Assembly (NCBI RefSeq): GCF_003711105.1
Contig: NZ_CP023865.1
Location: forward strand, 6,106,501-6,170,500
Direction: 5' to 3'
Length of the DNA stretch: 64,000 nucleotides
Origin: Actinoplanes teichomyceticus ATCC 31121
GTDB taxonomy: Bacteria; Actinomycetota; Actinomycetes; Mycobacteriales; Micromonosporaceae
Shown: positions 8,402-17,245 of the stretch, one piece after another
Position numbering within the stretch: position 1 is the stretch's first letter
How the letters are laid out: every line of letters begins with the position of its first letter
Notes under the pieces: model-generated
Told to the model about the DNA's origin: nothing
The model's database searches: none
The model's input: the letters and a program-made list of their open reading frames with translations, nothing else
Position numbers and translations under genes: made by a program

Positions 8402-10204
8402 TCAGTTCGAGCGCTCGACCGGCACGGCCTGCCCGTCGGTGCCCGGCAGGCCGGCGGTCGGCTTCGGCTTGGCGTCGACGCCCGCCTCCAGGCGCTGCTG
8501 CGCGGTGATCGGCGTGGGCGCGCCGGTCAGCGGGTCGAAGCCGCCGCGGCTCTTCGGGAACGAGATGACCTCACGGATCGAGTCGAACCCACCGAGCAGC
8601 ATGCAGGTGCGGTCCCAGCCGATGGCGATGCCGGCGTGCGGCGGCGGGCCGTACTTGAACGCCTCGAGCAGGAAGCCGAACTTGTCCTGGGCCTCCTCCG
8701 GCGTGATGCCGAGCAGGTCGAAGACCCGGCTCTGCACGTCGCCGCGGTGGATACGGACGGAGCCGCCGCCGATCTCGTTGCCGTTGCAGACGATGTCGTA
8801 CGCGTACGCCAGCGCCTCCCCCGGCGCCTCGTCGAACCGGTCGATCCACTCGTCGTTCGGCGAGGTGAACGGGTGGTGGACCGCGGTCCAGCCGCCCTCG
8901 TCGGTCTTCTCGAACATCGGCGCGTCGACCACCCAGCAGAACGCCCAGGCCGACTCGTCGATCAGGTTCGCCCGCTTGGCGATCTCGATCCGGGCCGCGC
9001 CGAGCAGCTCCTGCGCCTCGCGCCGCTCGGCCGCCGCCGCGAAGAAGACGGCGTCGCCGGGCTTGGCGCCGACCGCGTCGGCCAGCCCGGACAGGTGCGC
9101 GTCGGACAGGTTCTTCGCGACCGGCCCGCGCGGGGCGCCGGTCTCCGGGTCGAGCACCACGTACGCCAGGCCGCGGGCGCCGCGGGCCTTCGCCCAGTCC
9201 TGCCAGCCGTCCAGTTCCTTACGGGTCTGCGCGGCCCCGCCCGGCATCACCACCGCGCCCACGTAACCGCCCGCGTCGATGGCGCCGGCGAAGACCCGGA
9301 ACTCCGTGCCGCGCAGGTACTCGGTGAGCTCGACCAGCTCGACGCCGTACCGCAGGTCGGGCTTGTCGGAGCCGTACCGGTTCATCGCGTCGTGCCAGGT
9401 GATCCGCGGGATCGGCAGCGGCACCTGGTAGTCGGCGAGCTCGCTCCACAGCCGGCTGACCAGCTCCTCGCCGAGCTCGATGATGTCGTCCTGGGTCACG
9501 AACGACATCTCGATGTCGAGCTGGGTGAACTCCGGCTGCCGGTCGGCGCGGAAGTCCTCGTCGCGGTAGCAGCGGGCGATCTGGTAGTACCGCTCCATGC
9601 CGGCCACCATCAGCAGCTGCTTGAACAGCTGCGGGGACTGCGGCAGGGCGTACCACGTGCCGGGCTGCAGGCGGACCGGGACCAGGAAGTCGCGCGCGCC
9701 CTCCGGCGTCGACCGGGTCAGGGTCGGCGTCTCGATCTCGTTGAAGTCGCGGGCGTGCAGCACCTCGCGGGCGATCTGGTTGGCCCGGCTGCGCAGGCGC
9801 AGCGCCTTCGCCGGGCCGGAGCGGCGCAGGTCCAGGTAGCGGTACTTGAGCCGCAGGTCGTCGGAGGCGGTGATGCTGTCGTCGACCGGCAGCGGCAGCG
9901 GGGCCGCCTCGGAGAGCACGGTCAACTCGCGGGCCACCACCTCGATGGCGCCGGTGGCGAGATCCGGGTTCTCGTTGCCGGCCGGGCGGGCGTTCACCTC
10001 ACCGACGACCTTCACGCAGAACTCGTTGCGCAGCGCGTGCGCGTCCTCCTCGCGGAAGACCACCTGCACCACGCCCGAACCATCCCGCAGGTCGACGAAG
10101 ATGACACCGCCGTGGTCACGCCGGCGGGCCACCCATCCGGCGAGCGTCACCGTCGTGCCGGCGTCGCTCGCACGCAGGCTGCCGGCGTCATGGGTCCTGA
10201 TCAC
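8402..10204 (-). CDS. aspS: Aspartate--tRNA ligase
   Basis: A 600-residue bacterial-type class II synthetase that charges tRNA-Asp in the cytoplasm. The order is an N-terminal OB-fold anticodon domain ([24 protein letters not shown]), then class II motif 1 around [18 protein letters not shown]. Motif 2 follows as [24 protein letters not shown], then the bacterial GAD insertion domain (residues about 300-420). Motif 3 is [17 protein letters not shown]. Length is normal for the family. The start MIRTHDAG is the usual one. The 100 bp upstream is too short for a T-box leader. Confidence 0.97.
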   Translation of the reverse strand: MIRTHDAGSLRASDAGTTVTLAGWVARRRDHGGVIFVDLRDGSGVVQVVFREEDAHALRNEFCVKVVGEVNARPAGNENPDLATGAIEVVARELTVLSEAAPLPLPVDDSITASDDLRLKYRYLDLRRSGPAKALRLRSRANQIAREVLHARDFNEIETPTLTRSTPEGARDFLVPVRLQPGTWYALPQSPQLFKQLLMVAGMERYYQIARCYRDEDFRADRQPEFTQLDIEMSFVTQDDIIELGEELVSRLWSELADYQVPLPIPRITWHDAMNRYGSDKPDLRYGVELVELTEYLRGTEFRVFAGAIDAGGYVGAVVMPGGAAQTRKELDGWQDWAKARGARGLAYVVLDPETGAPRGPVAKNLSDAHLSGLADAVGAKPGDAVFFAAAAERREAQELLGAARIEIAKRANLIDESAWAFCWVVDAPMFEKTDEGGWTAVHHPFTSPNDEWIDRFDEAPGEALAYAYDIVCNGNEIGGGSVRIHRGDVQSRVFDLLGITPEEAQDKFGFLLEAFKYGPPPHAGIAIGWDRTCMLLGGFDSIREVISFPKSRGGFDPLTGAPTPITAQQRLEAGVDAKPKPTAGLPGTDGQAVPVERSN

Positions 10205-10226
10205 GGAAACGTCTCCTAACAGAGTT

Positions 10227-10265
10227 CGCGGGGCGCACCCGACATTCTGTCAGGAGCACCCCGCG
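10227..10265. terminator. Stem-loop between the proline-rich membrane protein gene and aspS
   Basis: CGCGGGGCGC (10227-10236) pairs with GCACCCCGCG (10256-10265) with one mismatch and a 19-base loop. It could terminate the upstream minus-strand gene or sit in the aspS leader. Confidence 0.4.
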
Positions 10266-10304
10266 CCGCGTGTCACGGGCCGGTGCGAAGGTCGCGGGCG
10301 ACGG

Positions 10305-11588
10305 TCAGCGGGGGGCCAGCCAGGAGGTGGCGCGCAGACCGGCGGTTCCGGCGCCGCCGACCTCGGTGATCTCCACGAGGACCAGCTTGGCCGGCTCGGC
10401 GGCGGTCAGCACGCACAGCGCGGCGCCCCGGCGGACCGCCACCGAGGCGCCCGGCCCGAGCGGGCCGGTGCGGATCGCCCGCAGGCAGCCCTTCGCGTCC
10501 AGGTTCGCGTTGGGCACGCCGCTGCCGGCGGCGGCGCCGGCAGCCAGGGACAGCCGGGGCGGCGTGCTCCCGCACCTGCTGTCGTAGCGCAGGTCGGCGA
10601 CCCGCTCCGCAGCGCCGGCGCGAGGTTCGTCGAGGTCCAGGTAGGCCAGCGCGGCGCAGCCGATCCGCACGTTCAGGGCCTCTTTCGCGTACGTCACGGG
10701 GAGCACCGTGGACGACCGCGCGGCCACCGGCCGGGGGCTCACCGGGGCCGGCGCGGTGCTCAGCCGGTGCAGCAGGAAGGCGGCGGCGCCGGAGGCCAGA
10801 AGAGCCAGCAGGCCGACCACCAGCGCGGCGACGGCGAGCCGGCGGCCCGGCGGCCGGGGCCCGGCCGGTGGCGGGAGCCGTTCGGTCGGGCCCTCGTCGG
10901 TGGGATACCAGGGGACCTGCTCGGCAGCCGTACCGGGTTTCCGGCGGGTGACCACGGCGGCGCTGACGGCCGCGCGGTTGCCGGGTGGCCGGTGCCCGGC
11001 CGGCGGGGCGGGTGACCGGTGCCCGGCCGGCGGGGCGGGTGGCCGGCTCGCGGATGGTGGGGGTTCGGCCCGCCGGGGCGCCGGGGGTGGCGGTGCGGGC
11101 GGTCCGGGCTCGGCCCGCCGGGGCTCCGGGGGCGGGGGCGGCGGAGGCTCGGCCCGCCGGGGCACGGGCGGGGCGGGTTCGGCCCGGTGCGGGGCCGGTG
11201 AGGTGCGGTCGGCTCGCCGGGAAATCGGCGGGGAGGTCTCGGCCTGCCGGGGGGCGGCCGGTGGCGGCTCGGGCGGGCGGGGAGCGGGTGGCCGCAGCGC
11301 TGCGGGGGGTACCGGTTGCGCCGCGGCCGTCTGCCGGGCCTGTGCCCGAAAGCGCGTCGCGGGCGGTCCGCCGGGTCCGCGCACCGGGGCGGCCGCGCCG
11401 CCCGGAGCGTCCGGCGGGTCGGGGTCGGACGCGGCGACGAGCGGCGCCGGCTCCGCGGAGCGGCGGGCTTGCGGCGGGACGCCGCGGGCCGGGCCGCCAC
11501 CGGCGGTGTGATCATCCGGGCCGGTGCGGGCGTCCCGCTCGTCATGCCCGTCCTGACCGGCGTAGCTGGCTGCACGAAAAACCGGCAT
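10305..11588 (-). CDS. Proline-rich single-pass membrane protein, unknown function
   Basis: About 427 residues from ATG 11588, which has GGAG six bases upstream. Residues 1-230 are Pro/Ala/Arg-rich with PRRAEP-type repeats and look disordered. One transmembrane helix follows (RRLAVAALVVGLLALLASGAAAFLLH, about residues 253-275). The C-terminal 140 residues form an apparently folded extracytoplasmic domain with four Cys (IGCAAL, SRCGS, KGCLRA, ALCVLTA), which could form two disulfides. No signal peptidase site or lipobox is seen. The layout (disordered cytosolic part, one helix, small outer domain) is common in actinomycete envelope proteins, but I cannot name a family. Confidence 0.78.
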   Translation of the reverse strand: MPVFRAASYAGQDGHDERDARTGPDDHTAGGGPARGVPPQARRSAEPAPLVAASDPDPPDAPGGAAAPVRGPGGPPATRFRAQARQTAAAQPVPPAALRPPAPRPPEPPPAAPRQAETSPPISRRADRTSPAPHRAEPAPPVPRRAEPPPPPPPEPRRAEPGPPAPPPPAPRRAEPPPSASRPPAPPAGHRSPAPPAGHRPPGNRAAVSAAVVTRRKPGTAAEQVPWYPTDEGPTERLPPPAGPRPPGRRLAVAALVVGLLALLASGAAAFLLHRLSTAPAPVSPRPVAARSSTVLPVTYAKEALNVRIGCAALAYLDLDEPRAGAAERVADLRYDSRCGSTPPRLSLAAGAAAGSGVPNANLDAKGCLRAIRTGPLGPGASVAVRRGAALCVLTAAEPAKLVLVEITEVGGAGTAGLRATSWLAPR

Positions 11589-12116
11589 AAGCAACTCCAG
11601 CGGCGCAGTAGACGAAAACCTACCAAAAGCCTAGGAGTCAAGATCGGCCCGCGACATCCCTCAGCGAGGCGACCCACCACCGCGCGTCACCCGAGCGCGC
11701 GGACACATCCCGGCCGACGGGCGTCGCCGAGCGCGCCGGCGACGGGCTGAACTCGTCCGGGACGCCGCCCCGGCGTTCACCGGGACCCCCGGGCGACCCC
11801 GATCAGACCGACGATGTGGTCGTTGAACGCCGCCAGCTCCTCGGCCGGCACCCACAGCTGCAGAACTGCCACCGCGACACCCGGCCCGCCGCCGGTTCTC
11901 CGGCCGCCCGGCGGTGCGCGGATCCGGTCAGAGACCGCGACACCCGGCCGCCGCCCGTTCTCCCGGCCGCCCGGCGGTGCGCGGATCCGGTCAGAGACCG
12001 CGACACCCGGCCGCCGCCCGTTCTCCCGGCCGCCCGGCGGTGCGCGGATCCGGTCAGAGACCGCGACACCCGGCCGCCGCCCGTTCTCCCGGCCGCCCGG
12101 CGGTGCGCGGATCCGG
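11589..12116. other. Gene-poor region with a repeat array and a coding remnant
   Basis: Between the two minus-strand genes there is no full-length gene. The region holds the 63-bp repeat array (11871-12122) and a short coding-like stretch at 11777-11872. The rest (11595-11776) is GC-rich with no signal I can support. Confidence 0.55.
11777..11872 (-). pseudogene. Orphan 31-codon coding remnant
   Basis: Read from GTG 11872, the minus strand encodes VAVLQLWVPAEELAAFNDHI and ends VGLIGVARGSR before a TGA. The amphipathic, well-mixed composition is unlike the Arg/Ala/Pro shadows around it and looks like the C-terminus of a real protein. In the same frame the upstream 63-bp repeats read SDRIRAPPGGRENGRRPGVAV several times, which looks non-genic. 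I interpret it as the tail of a gene whose body was lost or replaced by the repeat array. It could also be a chance frame. Confidence 0.35.
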
Positions 12117-12122
12117 TCAGAA
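11871..12122. repeat. 63-bp tandem repeat, four copies, abutting a stop codon
   Basis: Copies start at 11871, 11934, 11997 and 12060, an exact 63-bp period. The last three are essentially identical and the first diverges at a few bases. Each unit contains GGATCCGGTCAGA, and in the final copy its TCA is the stop codon of the PLP-enzyme gene ending at 12117. Because 63 is divisible by three, every frame is preserved. There are no unique spacers, so it is not a CRISPR. Confidence 0.92.
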
Positions 12123-13307
12123 GTACGTGTGCAGCACGTCCACCACCCGCCGGTCGTCGTCCACCACCGGGATGTCGCGCCACTTGTCGAACGCGGTGCA
12201 CGGGTGCGAGATCCCGAACCGCACCAGGTCCCCGGGCGCGATCGTGGCCTCCGGCGCCACCGCCAGGTACGCGTGATGGTCGTTGAGCCGGGTCACCCGC
12301 AGCCCCGCGGCCGGCGCCGTCCGGCCGTCCGCCCGCCGGATCTCCAGCGGCACCGGCAGCCCCTCGTCGAACGGCGCGTCGCGCTTGCCCATCCCGGCCA
12401 GCGCGAGCCCGGGCTCGGGCGCCGACAGCACCTGCGCCCAGATCTCCAGCGCCGCCGCCAGCGGCCCCTCCTCGGGCATCCGGACGAACGGCGTCCGCTC
12501 CCGGTAGAAGCCGTCGTCGTGGGTGACCGAGGCCCCGCTGCGCAGGATCAGCCGGGCTCGTGCGGCGAGCCCGCCGAGCCGGTCGGCGACCCGGTCGAAC
12601 CACGCGCTGCCGCCGGCCGACACGATCGGATCCTCCGGCAGCAGCCCGGCCGCGGACAGCCGGTGGAAGCCCTCGGCCAGCCGGTCCAGGTACGCGTCCA
12701 CCTCGGCCCGGTCGGGGATCTGCCCCTCGTACCCGGTGATGCCGACCGGCTCGACCCCGGGCGTGGCGGCCGCGGCGCGGGCCACCTCGAGCAGTTCGTC
12801 CACGGTGCGCACCCCGGTACGCCCACCGGGGTGCCCGAGCTCGACGAGGACCCGGGCCCGCCCGGCCGCGCCCGCCGAGCGCACCCCGGCGACCGAGTCC
12901 ACCTGGAAGTACACCTCCCAGCCGGCGGCGGTCTCGCCGGCCAGCCAGCGCAGCGCGGTGGCGTCGAGCACCTGGTTGGCGATCAGCACCCGCCGCACGC
13001 CCAGCCGCCGCAGCACCAGCGCCTGGTTGGGGGTGGCCACGGTCATCCCCCAGGCGCCGGCCCGCAGCTGGGCGTCGAGCAGGCCGGGCGCCATGGTGGT
13101 CTTGGCGTGCGGGGCGAAGTCGAATCCGTGCCGCCGGCAGTAGGCCGCCATGGTGGCGATGTTCGCCTCCACCGCGCTACCCCGCACGACCAGCAGCGGC
13201 CAGGTGAAGCCGCCGCCGAAGATGCTCGGCCGGTCGCCCGCGATCTGTTCCGGTGTCCGCTCACCGTCCGGCAGCCAGAACCCCTTGCTGCGCCAGTCGA
13301 TCGTCAC
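12117..13307 (-). CDS. D-serine dehydratase / D-threonine aldolase-like PLP enzyme
   Basis: A 396-residue protein from GTG 13307, with GGGAGG at ideal distance. The N-terminal alanine-racemase-type barrel carries the probable PLP lysine in FAPHAKTTMAPGLL (K69). The C-terminal beta domain has GISHPCTAFDKW; its HxC pair matches the zinc site of the D-serine dehydratase-like domain. Such enzymes deaminate D-serine or D-threonine or cleave D-3-hydroxyamino acids in the cytoplasm. A dehydratase reaction would release an enamine/imine, which fits the RidA gene at 18456. The gene is divergent from the kinase gene at 13359. The exact substrate is not readable. Confidence 0.85.
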   Translation of the reverse strand: MTIDWRSKGFWLPDGERTPEQIAGDRPSIFGGGFTWPLLVVRGSAVEANIATMAAYCRRHGFDFAPHAKTTMAPGLLDAQLRAGAWGMTVATPNQALVLRRLGVRRVLIANQVLDATALRWLAGETAAGWEVYFQVDSVAGVRSAGAAGRARVLVELGHPGGRTGVRTVDELLEVARAAAATPGVEPVGITGYEGQIPDRAEVDAYLDRLAEGFHRLSAAGLLPEDPIVSAGGSAWFDRVADRLGGLAARARLILRSGASVTHDDGFYRERTPFVRMPEEGPLAAALEIWAQVLSAPEPGLALAGMGKRDAPFDEGLPVPLEIRRADGRTAPAAGLRVTRLNDHHAYLAVAPEATIAPGDLVRFGISHPCTAFDKWRDIPVVDDDRRVVDVLHTYF

Positions 13308-13358
13308 GTTCGTCCTCCCTCGGTCCGCGGTCTTGCCGCCGGTTGCCAGACTGCACGC

Positions 13359-14357
13359 ATGGCGGAGATCACCCTGCCCGACACGTTCGTCGGTCAGGTC
13401 ACGCGGTGGTGGCCGGTCGCCGGCGCCCGCTGGCTGGCCGCCCTGCCGGAGACGGTGGAGCAGGTCCTGCGGGACTGGGACCTGCGGCTGGCCGGCACGT
13501 TCCCGCTGAGCCTGAACTGGGTGGTGCGGGTGCTGCGGGCGGACGGGTCGACCGCGGTGCTGAAGCTGGGCGTGCCGGCGTCGGAGCACCTCGCGCGGGA
13601 GGCCGCCGCGCTGGAGTTCTTCGCCGGGCGCGGCGCGGTCGCGCTCCTGGCCCGCGACCCCGCCCGCGGCGCGACGCTGCTGGAGGAGGCCCGGCCCGGC
13701 GTCCCGGCGCGGGCGGTGCTCGGACCGGTCGGGGCGCGGTCCCGGCCGGACGGCCCGGAACCGGCGCCGCACGGCGCGGGTGCGGGGCGGGCGGCGACCG
13801 CGCGGCGGGACGAGGCGGCCACGGCCGCCCTGATCGGGGTGATCCGCCGCCTGCACCGGCCGGCCCCGCCCGGCCTCGCGCTCCCCGAGCTGGCCGCGCG
13901 CCGGGTGTCCTTCGACGAGCACCTGCGGCGCTTCCCGGGCGACGACCCGCTGCCCCGGGAGCTGGTGGAGCGGGCCGGGCGCCTGTTCGGCGAGCTGTGC
14001 GCGACCGCGCCCGGGCGCGTCGTGCTGCACGGCGACCTGCACCACGACAACGTGCTCACCGCCACCCGGGAGCCGTGGCTGGCGATCGACCCGCACGGGG
14101 TGGTGGGCGATCCGGGCTACGAGGTCGGGGCGATGCTCTACAACCCGGACCCGATGGGCGACGACGACACCGTGCTGCAGCTGGCGCCGGCCCGGGTCGA
14201 GCAGCTCGCCGCCGGGCTGGACATGCCGATGGACCGGGTGGTGGCCTGGGGTTTCGTGCAGGCGGTGCTGTCCGGGGTGTGGACCGCCGCGGCCGGCGGC
14301 ACGGACGCCGGGCGGCCGCTGCGCCTGGCCCGCGATCTGCTGCCCCGGCTGCCCTGA
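13359..14357 (+). CDS. APH(6)-like small-molecule kinase (streptomycin 6-kinase/hydroxyurea kinase family)
   Basis: A 332-residue protein from ATG 13359. It has the aminoglycoside-phosphotransferase catalytic loop HGDLHHDNVL (near residue 223) and a following metal-binding IDPHGVVGDPGYEVG. The N-terminus TFPLSLNWVVRVLRADGSTAVLKLGVP contains the ATP-binding lysine. These match the APH(6)/hydroxyurea kinase family. Actinomycete homologues are frequent and need not confer resistance. Its place between a D-amino-acid enzyme and a hexosaminidase raises the alternative that it phosphorylates an amino sugar. It converges on the GH20 gene with a 5-bp gap. Confidence 0.8.
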   Translation: MAEITLPDTFVGQVTRWWPVAGARWLAALPETVEQVLRDWDLRLAGTFPLSLNWVVRVLRADGSTAVLKLGVPASEHLAREAAALEFFAGRGAVALLARDPARGATLLEEARPGVPARAVLGPVGARSRPDGPEPAPHGAGAGRAATARRDEAATAALIGVIRRLHRPAPPGLALPELAARRVSFDEHLRRFPGDDPLPRELVERAGRLFGELCATAPGRVVLHGDLHHDNVLTATREPWLAIDPHGVVGDPGYEVGAMLYNPDPMGDDDTVLQLAPARVEQLAAGLDMPMDRVVAWGFVQAVLSGVWTAAAGGTDAGRPLRLARDLLPRLP

Positions 14358-14362
14358 GCCGC

Positions 14363-15769
14363 TCACCGGTTCGCGATCATCTCGCGCAGCTCGGCGAGCC
14401 GGTCGGCGAGCGTGCGCGGGTGGCCGGGGGCGTGCGCTCGCGCGTCGCCGGGCCGCGGCCCGGTCAGCGGGCGGTAGTTGACGCCGAGCGCGTCCAGCCG
14501 GGCCAGGTGCGCGGGCAGCCGGGCGGTGAAGTCGGCGAGGTCGCGCTCGGCCGGACCCCAGACCACCTCGGCGAAGGCGCACAGTCGCGGGAACGCCATG
14601 TACTCCACGCGGCGCAGCGACTCCATGTGCTCGGTCCAGATGTTCGCCTGGGCGCCGAGCACCAGCGGATGGTCCGGCGGCTCGAACCCGTAGACGTCCG
14701 CCCAGGTCAGCCGGGTGCCGACGGGTGTCGGCTCGCCGGGGTCGTCGGACTGCCGGTAGTCCAGGTACAGCTGGACGTCCGGGCAGCAGACCACCTGGTG
14801 GCCGGCCCGGATGGCGGCCTCGGCCGGTTCCGGCCCGCGCCAGGCCGCGATGACCGCGCCCGGCGGCGCGCCGCCGGCCAGGATCTCGTCCCAGCCGTAC
14901 ACCCGGCGGCCCCGGGCGGCGAGGTGCTCGGCGATGCGGGCGGTGAAACGCGCCTGCTCGGCGGGGTCGCCCGGGCACTCGTCCCCGCCGATGCCGATCA
15001 GCTCGGAGCCGAAGACGTCGCAGACGTGGTCCAGCACCTGCCGGCAGAAGTCCAGGGTGGCCGGTTCGTGGTTGAGCACGTGCGGGGAGACCCCCCAGGC
15101 GGTACGGACCGGTCCGGTGTACCCGTTGCCGAGGTGCGGGTACGCCGCGATGGCCGCCTGCATGTGGCCCGGCATGTCCACCTCGGGCACCACGGTGACG
15201 TGCCGCCGCGCCGCGTATGCGACGATCCGCCGCAGGTCGGCGGTGGTGTAGAAGCCGCCGTGCGGGGTGCCGTCGTAGCGGGCGTGCCGGCGGGCGCCGA
15301 GCATCGACTCGGACCGCCACGCCCCGACCGAGGTCAGCCGCGGCCAGCCGGGCACCTCGATGCGCCAGCCCTGGTCGTCGGTCAGGTGCAGGTGCAGGAC
15401 GTTGAGCTTGTGGTACGCGATCAGGTCGATGAACCGCAGCACGTCGGGCACCGGCATGAAGTGGCGGGCCACGTCGAGCAGCACGCCGCGCCAGCGGAAC
15501 CGGGGCGCGTCCTCGATCCGGCCGCACGGCACCGACGGCTGCAACTGGCGGAGCGTCTGCCGGCCGTAGAAGAGACCGGCTTCCGAGCCGCCGCGCAGGT
15601 CGATGCCGCCGGGGGCGCAGTCCAGGACGTACCCCTCGGGGGCCAGCGCCGGATCGATCCGGGCGTGCACCCCGGCGTGCGGGGCGACCGAGCCGGGCGA
15701 CGGGCGTACCGAGACGGGCCGGGGGATCACTCCGGCACCGCGAGGCGTGTTGTCATCGGCGCTCCGCAC
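14363..15769 (-). CDS. Beta-N-acetylhexosaminidase, glycoside hydrolase family 20
   Basis: A 468-residue protein from GTG 15769. It removes terminal N-acetyl-glucosamine or -galactosamine by substrate-assisted catalysis. The GH20 barrel begins at FRWRGVLLDVARHF; then come HLHLTDDQGWRIEVPGWPRL, VVPEVDMPGHMQAA and the catalytic Asp-Glu pair in IGIGGDECP (about residue 262). Later active-site parts are WDEIL, and GAQANIWTEHM. No signal peptide or lipobox is present, so the enzyme is probably cytoplasmic and acts on imported oligosaccharides or recycled muropeptides. It is divergent from the regulator gene at 15953. Confidence 0.92.
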   Translation of the reverse strand: MRSADDNTPRGAGVIPRPVSVRPSPGSVAPHAGVHARIDPALAPEGYVLDCAPGGIDLRGGSEAGLFYGRQTLRQLQPSVPCGRIEDAPRFRWRGVLLDVARHFMPVPDVLRFIDLIAYHKLNVLHLHLTDDQGWRIEVPGWPRLTSVGAWRSESMLGARRHARYDGTPHGGFYTTADLRRIVAYAARRHVTVVPEVDMPGHMQAAIAAYPHLGNGYTGPVRTAWGVSPHVLNHEPATLDFCRQVLDHVCDVFGSELIGIGGDECPGDPAEQARFTARIAEHLAARGRRVYGWDEILAGGAPPGAVIAAWRGPEPAEAAIRAGHQVVCCPDVQLYLDYRQSDDPGEPTPVGTRLTWADVYGFEPPDHPLVLGAQANIWTEHMESLRRVEYMAFPRLCAFAEVVWGPAERDLADFTARLPAHLARLDALGVNYRPLTGPRPGDARAHAPGHPRTLADRLAELREMIANR

Positions 15770-15775
15770 GAATCA

Positions 15776-15925
15776 GGTTCGTTAATAGTTCGTTTTGGTG
15801 CTCCCCTAGCCTGCGGCCCGATCAGCCCCCCGTCAACCGTCAGCCCCCGGTCCGAGGCGAGAAACCGGACGGCGACTTGACCTCGGCCGGACGTTCCCGC
15901 ACGCTACGACGGCGAATAACGAACC
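15776..15925. promoter_or_regulatory. Paired sites bracketing a divergent promoter region
   Basis: GGTTCGTTA occurs at 15776-15784, followed by a second GTTCGTT at 15788-15794. The exact reverse complement TAACGAACC occurs at 15917-15925. One site is next to the hexosaminidase start and the other is 28 bp before the regulator start. The AT-rich, mirrored placement suggests operator sites for the divergent regulator; this is inference. Confidence 0.5.
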
Positions 15926-15952
15926 ATTTTGGGAACGACGGCGGGGGCAGAG

Positions 15953-17245
15953 ATGATCGGGCTGGTGGTGCACGCCGCCCACCGCGCGCGCTTCGCCGAC
16001 GCGGCGCGCACGCTGACCGGCGTCACGTTCGCCTGGGCGGTCTACGAGCACGAGCACGAGATCCGCGACCGGGTCGCGTCCCTGCTGCGCGAGCACCGGC
16101 CGGACGGGCTGCTGCTCGGCCTGGTGCCGTACGCCCGCTCCCGCGACCTGATCCCGGACGGCCTGCCGGTCCGCGTCACCCGCTCGGCCGCCCTGGACCT
16201 CGCGCTGGCCTGGGCGCGCGCCCGCGGCAACGGCTGGCCGGCCACCCCGGTCAGCATCGACACCTTCGCGAGCGAGACGGTCGACGAGGTCGCCGCCGCG
16301 CTGGATCTGGACCGCACCGCGATCGCGTCCCTGCCGTTCGAGCCGGACCAGCCGGTCGCCGACGTGGTCGCGTTCCACCGCGAGCACCTGGAGCGCACCG
16401 GCGCGCCGTACGTGATCAGCGGCCGGATGGGTGTCGCCGCCGCGCTGGACGGCCGGACCGCCGTGCTGCACGCCCTGGCCACCCCCGGCACCATCCGCGC
16501 CGACCTGCACGAACTTGCCCTGCGGATCCGCAACAAGCGGGCCGACGCTCAGCGCTTCGCGGCCGGGCTGTTCCTGGTCGCCGGGCCGCCGCACACCGGC
16601 CCGGACCGGGCGCGCGCCGGGCTGCAGCACCTGCTGGGCGACACGCCCGAGTTCGCCGACGCCTGGATCGACCGCCGCGGAGCCCGCGGGGTGCTGGTCC
16701 TCGCGCCCGCGTCACTGTTCGAGGCGGTCACCCGCCAGTGGGTGGGGCTGCCGGTACTCGCCGAGGCCCGCGACACGCTCGGGGTACGCGTGGTCGCCGG
16801 TTTCGGCATCGGCGGGTCGGCGCGGCTCAGCGTCACCCTGGCCGAGCGTGCCGCGGCCCGCGCCGAGCAGGACGCCGAGCCGGGCGCCTACCTGTTCACC
16901 GGCGACGGGATGACGATCGGGCCGATGGGCGTCTCCGCCGTACCGCTCACCTACACCTACCGCGAGCACGGCGGACTGGAGGAGCTGGCCGGCCGGGCCG
17001 GGCTCAGCGCCGCCACGCTCTCCCGGCTCGCCGCCGTCGAGCGCGGGCTGGACGGCCGCCCGCTCTCCCCCGGCGAACTGGCGCGCACGCTGGGCATCAC
17101 CGATCCCAGCGGTCGGCGGCTGATCCGCAAACTGACCGGCGCGGGCCTGGTCGCCGAGACCGGCAGCGCGCAGGAGCACCGCAAGGGCCGCCCGTCCCGG
17201 CTCTACCGGCTCGCGATCACGCGGGCGCTGGAGGCCGGCCGGTGA
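15953..17245 (+). CDS. Transcriptional regulator with C-terminal winged HTH
   Basis: A 430-residue protein from ATG 15953, preceded by GGGGG at five bases. Residues 1-330 are alpha/beta, beginning MIGLVVHAAHRARFADAA; they look like a ligand-sensing region that I cannot assign. The last 70 residues form a winged HTH: LSPGELARTLGITDPSGRRLIRKLTGAGLV, then a basic wing EHRKGRPSRLYRL. The stop overlaps the next GTG as GTGA, so it is coupled to the amidohydrolase gene. The natural role is pathway-specific control of the island, possibly through the paired sites in the divergent region. Confidence 0.7.
   Translation: MIGLVVHAAHRARFADAARTLTGVTFAWAVYEHEHEIRDRVASLLREHRPDGLLLGLVPYARSRDLIPDGLPVRVTRSAALDLALAWARARGNGWPATPVSIDTFASETVDEVAAALDLDRTAIASLPFEPDQPVADVVAFHREHLERTGAPYVISGRMGVAAALDGRTAVLHALATPGTIRADLHELALRIRNKRADAQRFAAGLFLVAGPPHTGPDRARAGLQHLLGDTPEFADAWIDRRGARGVLVLAPASLFEAVTRQWVGLPVLAEARDTLGVRVVAGFGIGGSARLSVTLAERAAARAEQDAEPGAYLFTGDGMTIGPMGVSAVPLTYTYREHGGLEELAGRAGLSAATLSRLAAVERGLDGRPLSPGELARTLGITDPSGRRLIRKLTGAGLVAETGSAQEHRKGRPSRLYRLAITRALEAGR

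Noticed and set aside
7691..10219. 842-codon plus-strand open frame
   Set aside because: Lies antisense to aspS and the GyrI-like gene; His/Arg/Gly/Val-rich shadow.
10205..10304. T-box leader of aspS
   Set aside because: The space is only about 100 bp and contains one hairpin; no T-box sequence or specifier stem is visible.
11871..12122. CRISPR array
   Set aside because: Repeats are directly abutting with no unique spacers, and no cas genes are near.
12117..15527. Apparent 1136-residue minus-strand protein
   Set aside because: Only the last 396 residues are the real PLP enzyme, which has its own GTG and ribosome binding site. The rest is a shadow across the kinase and hexosaminidase genes.
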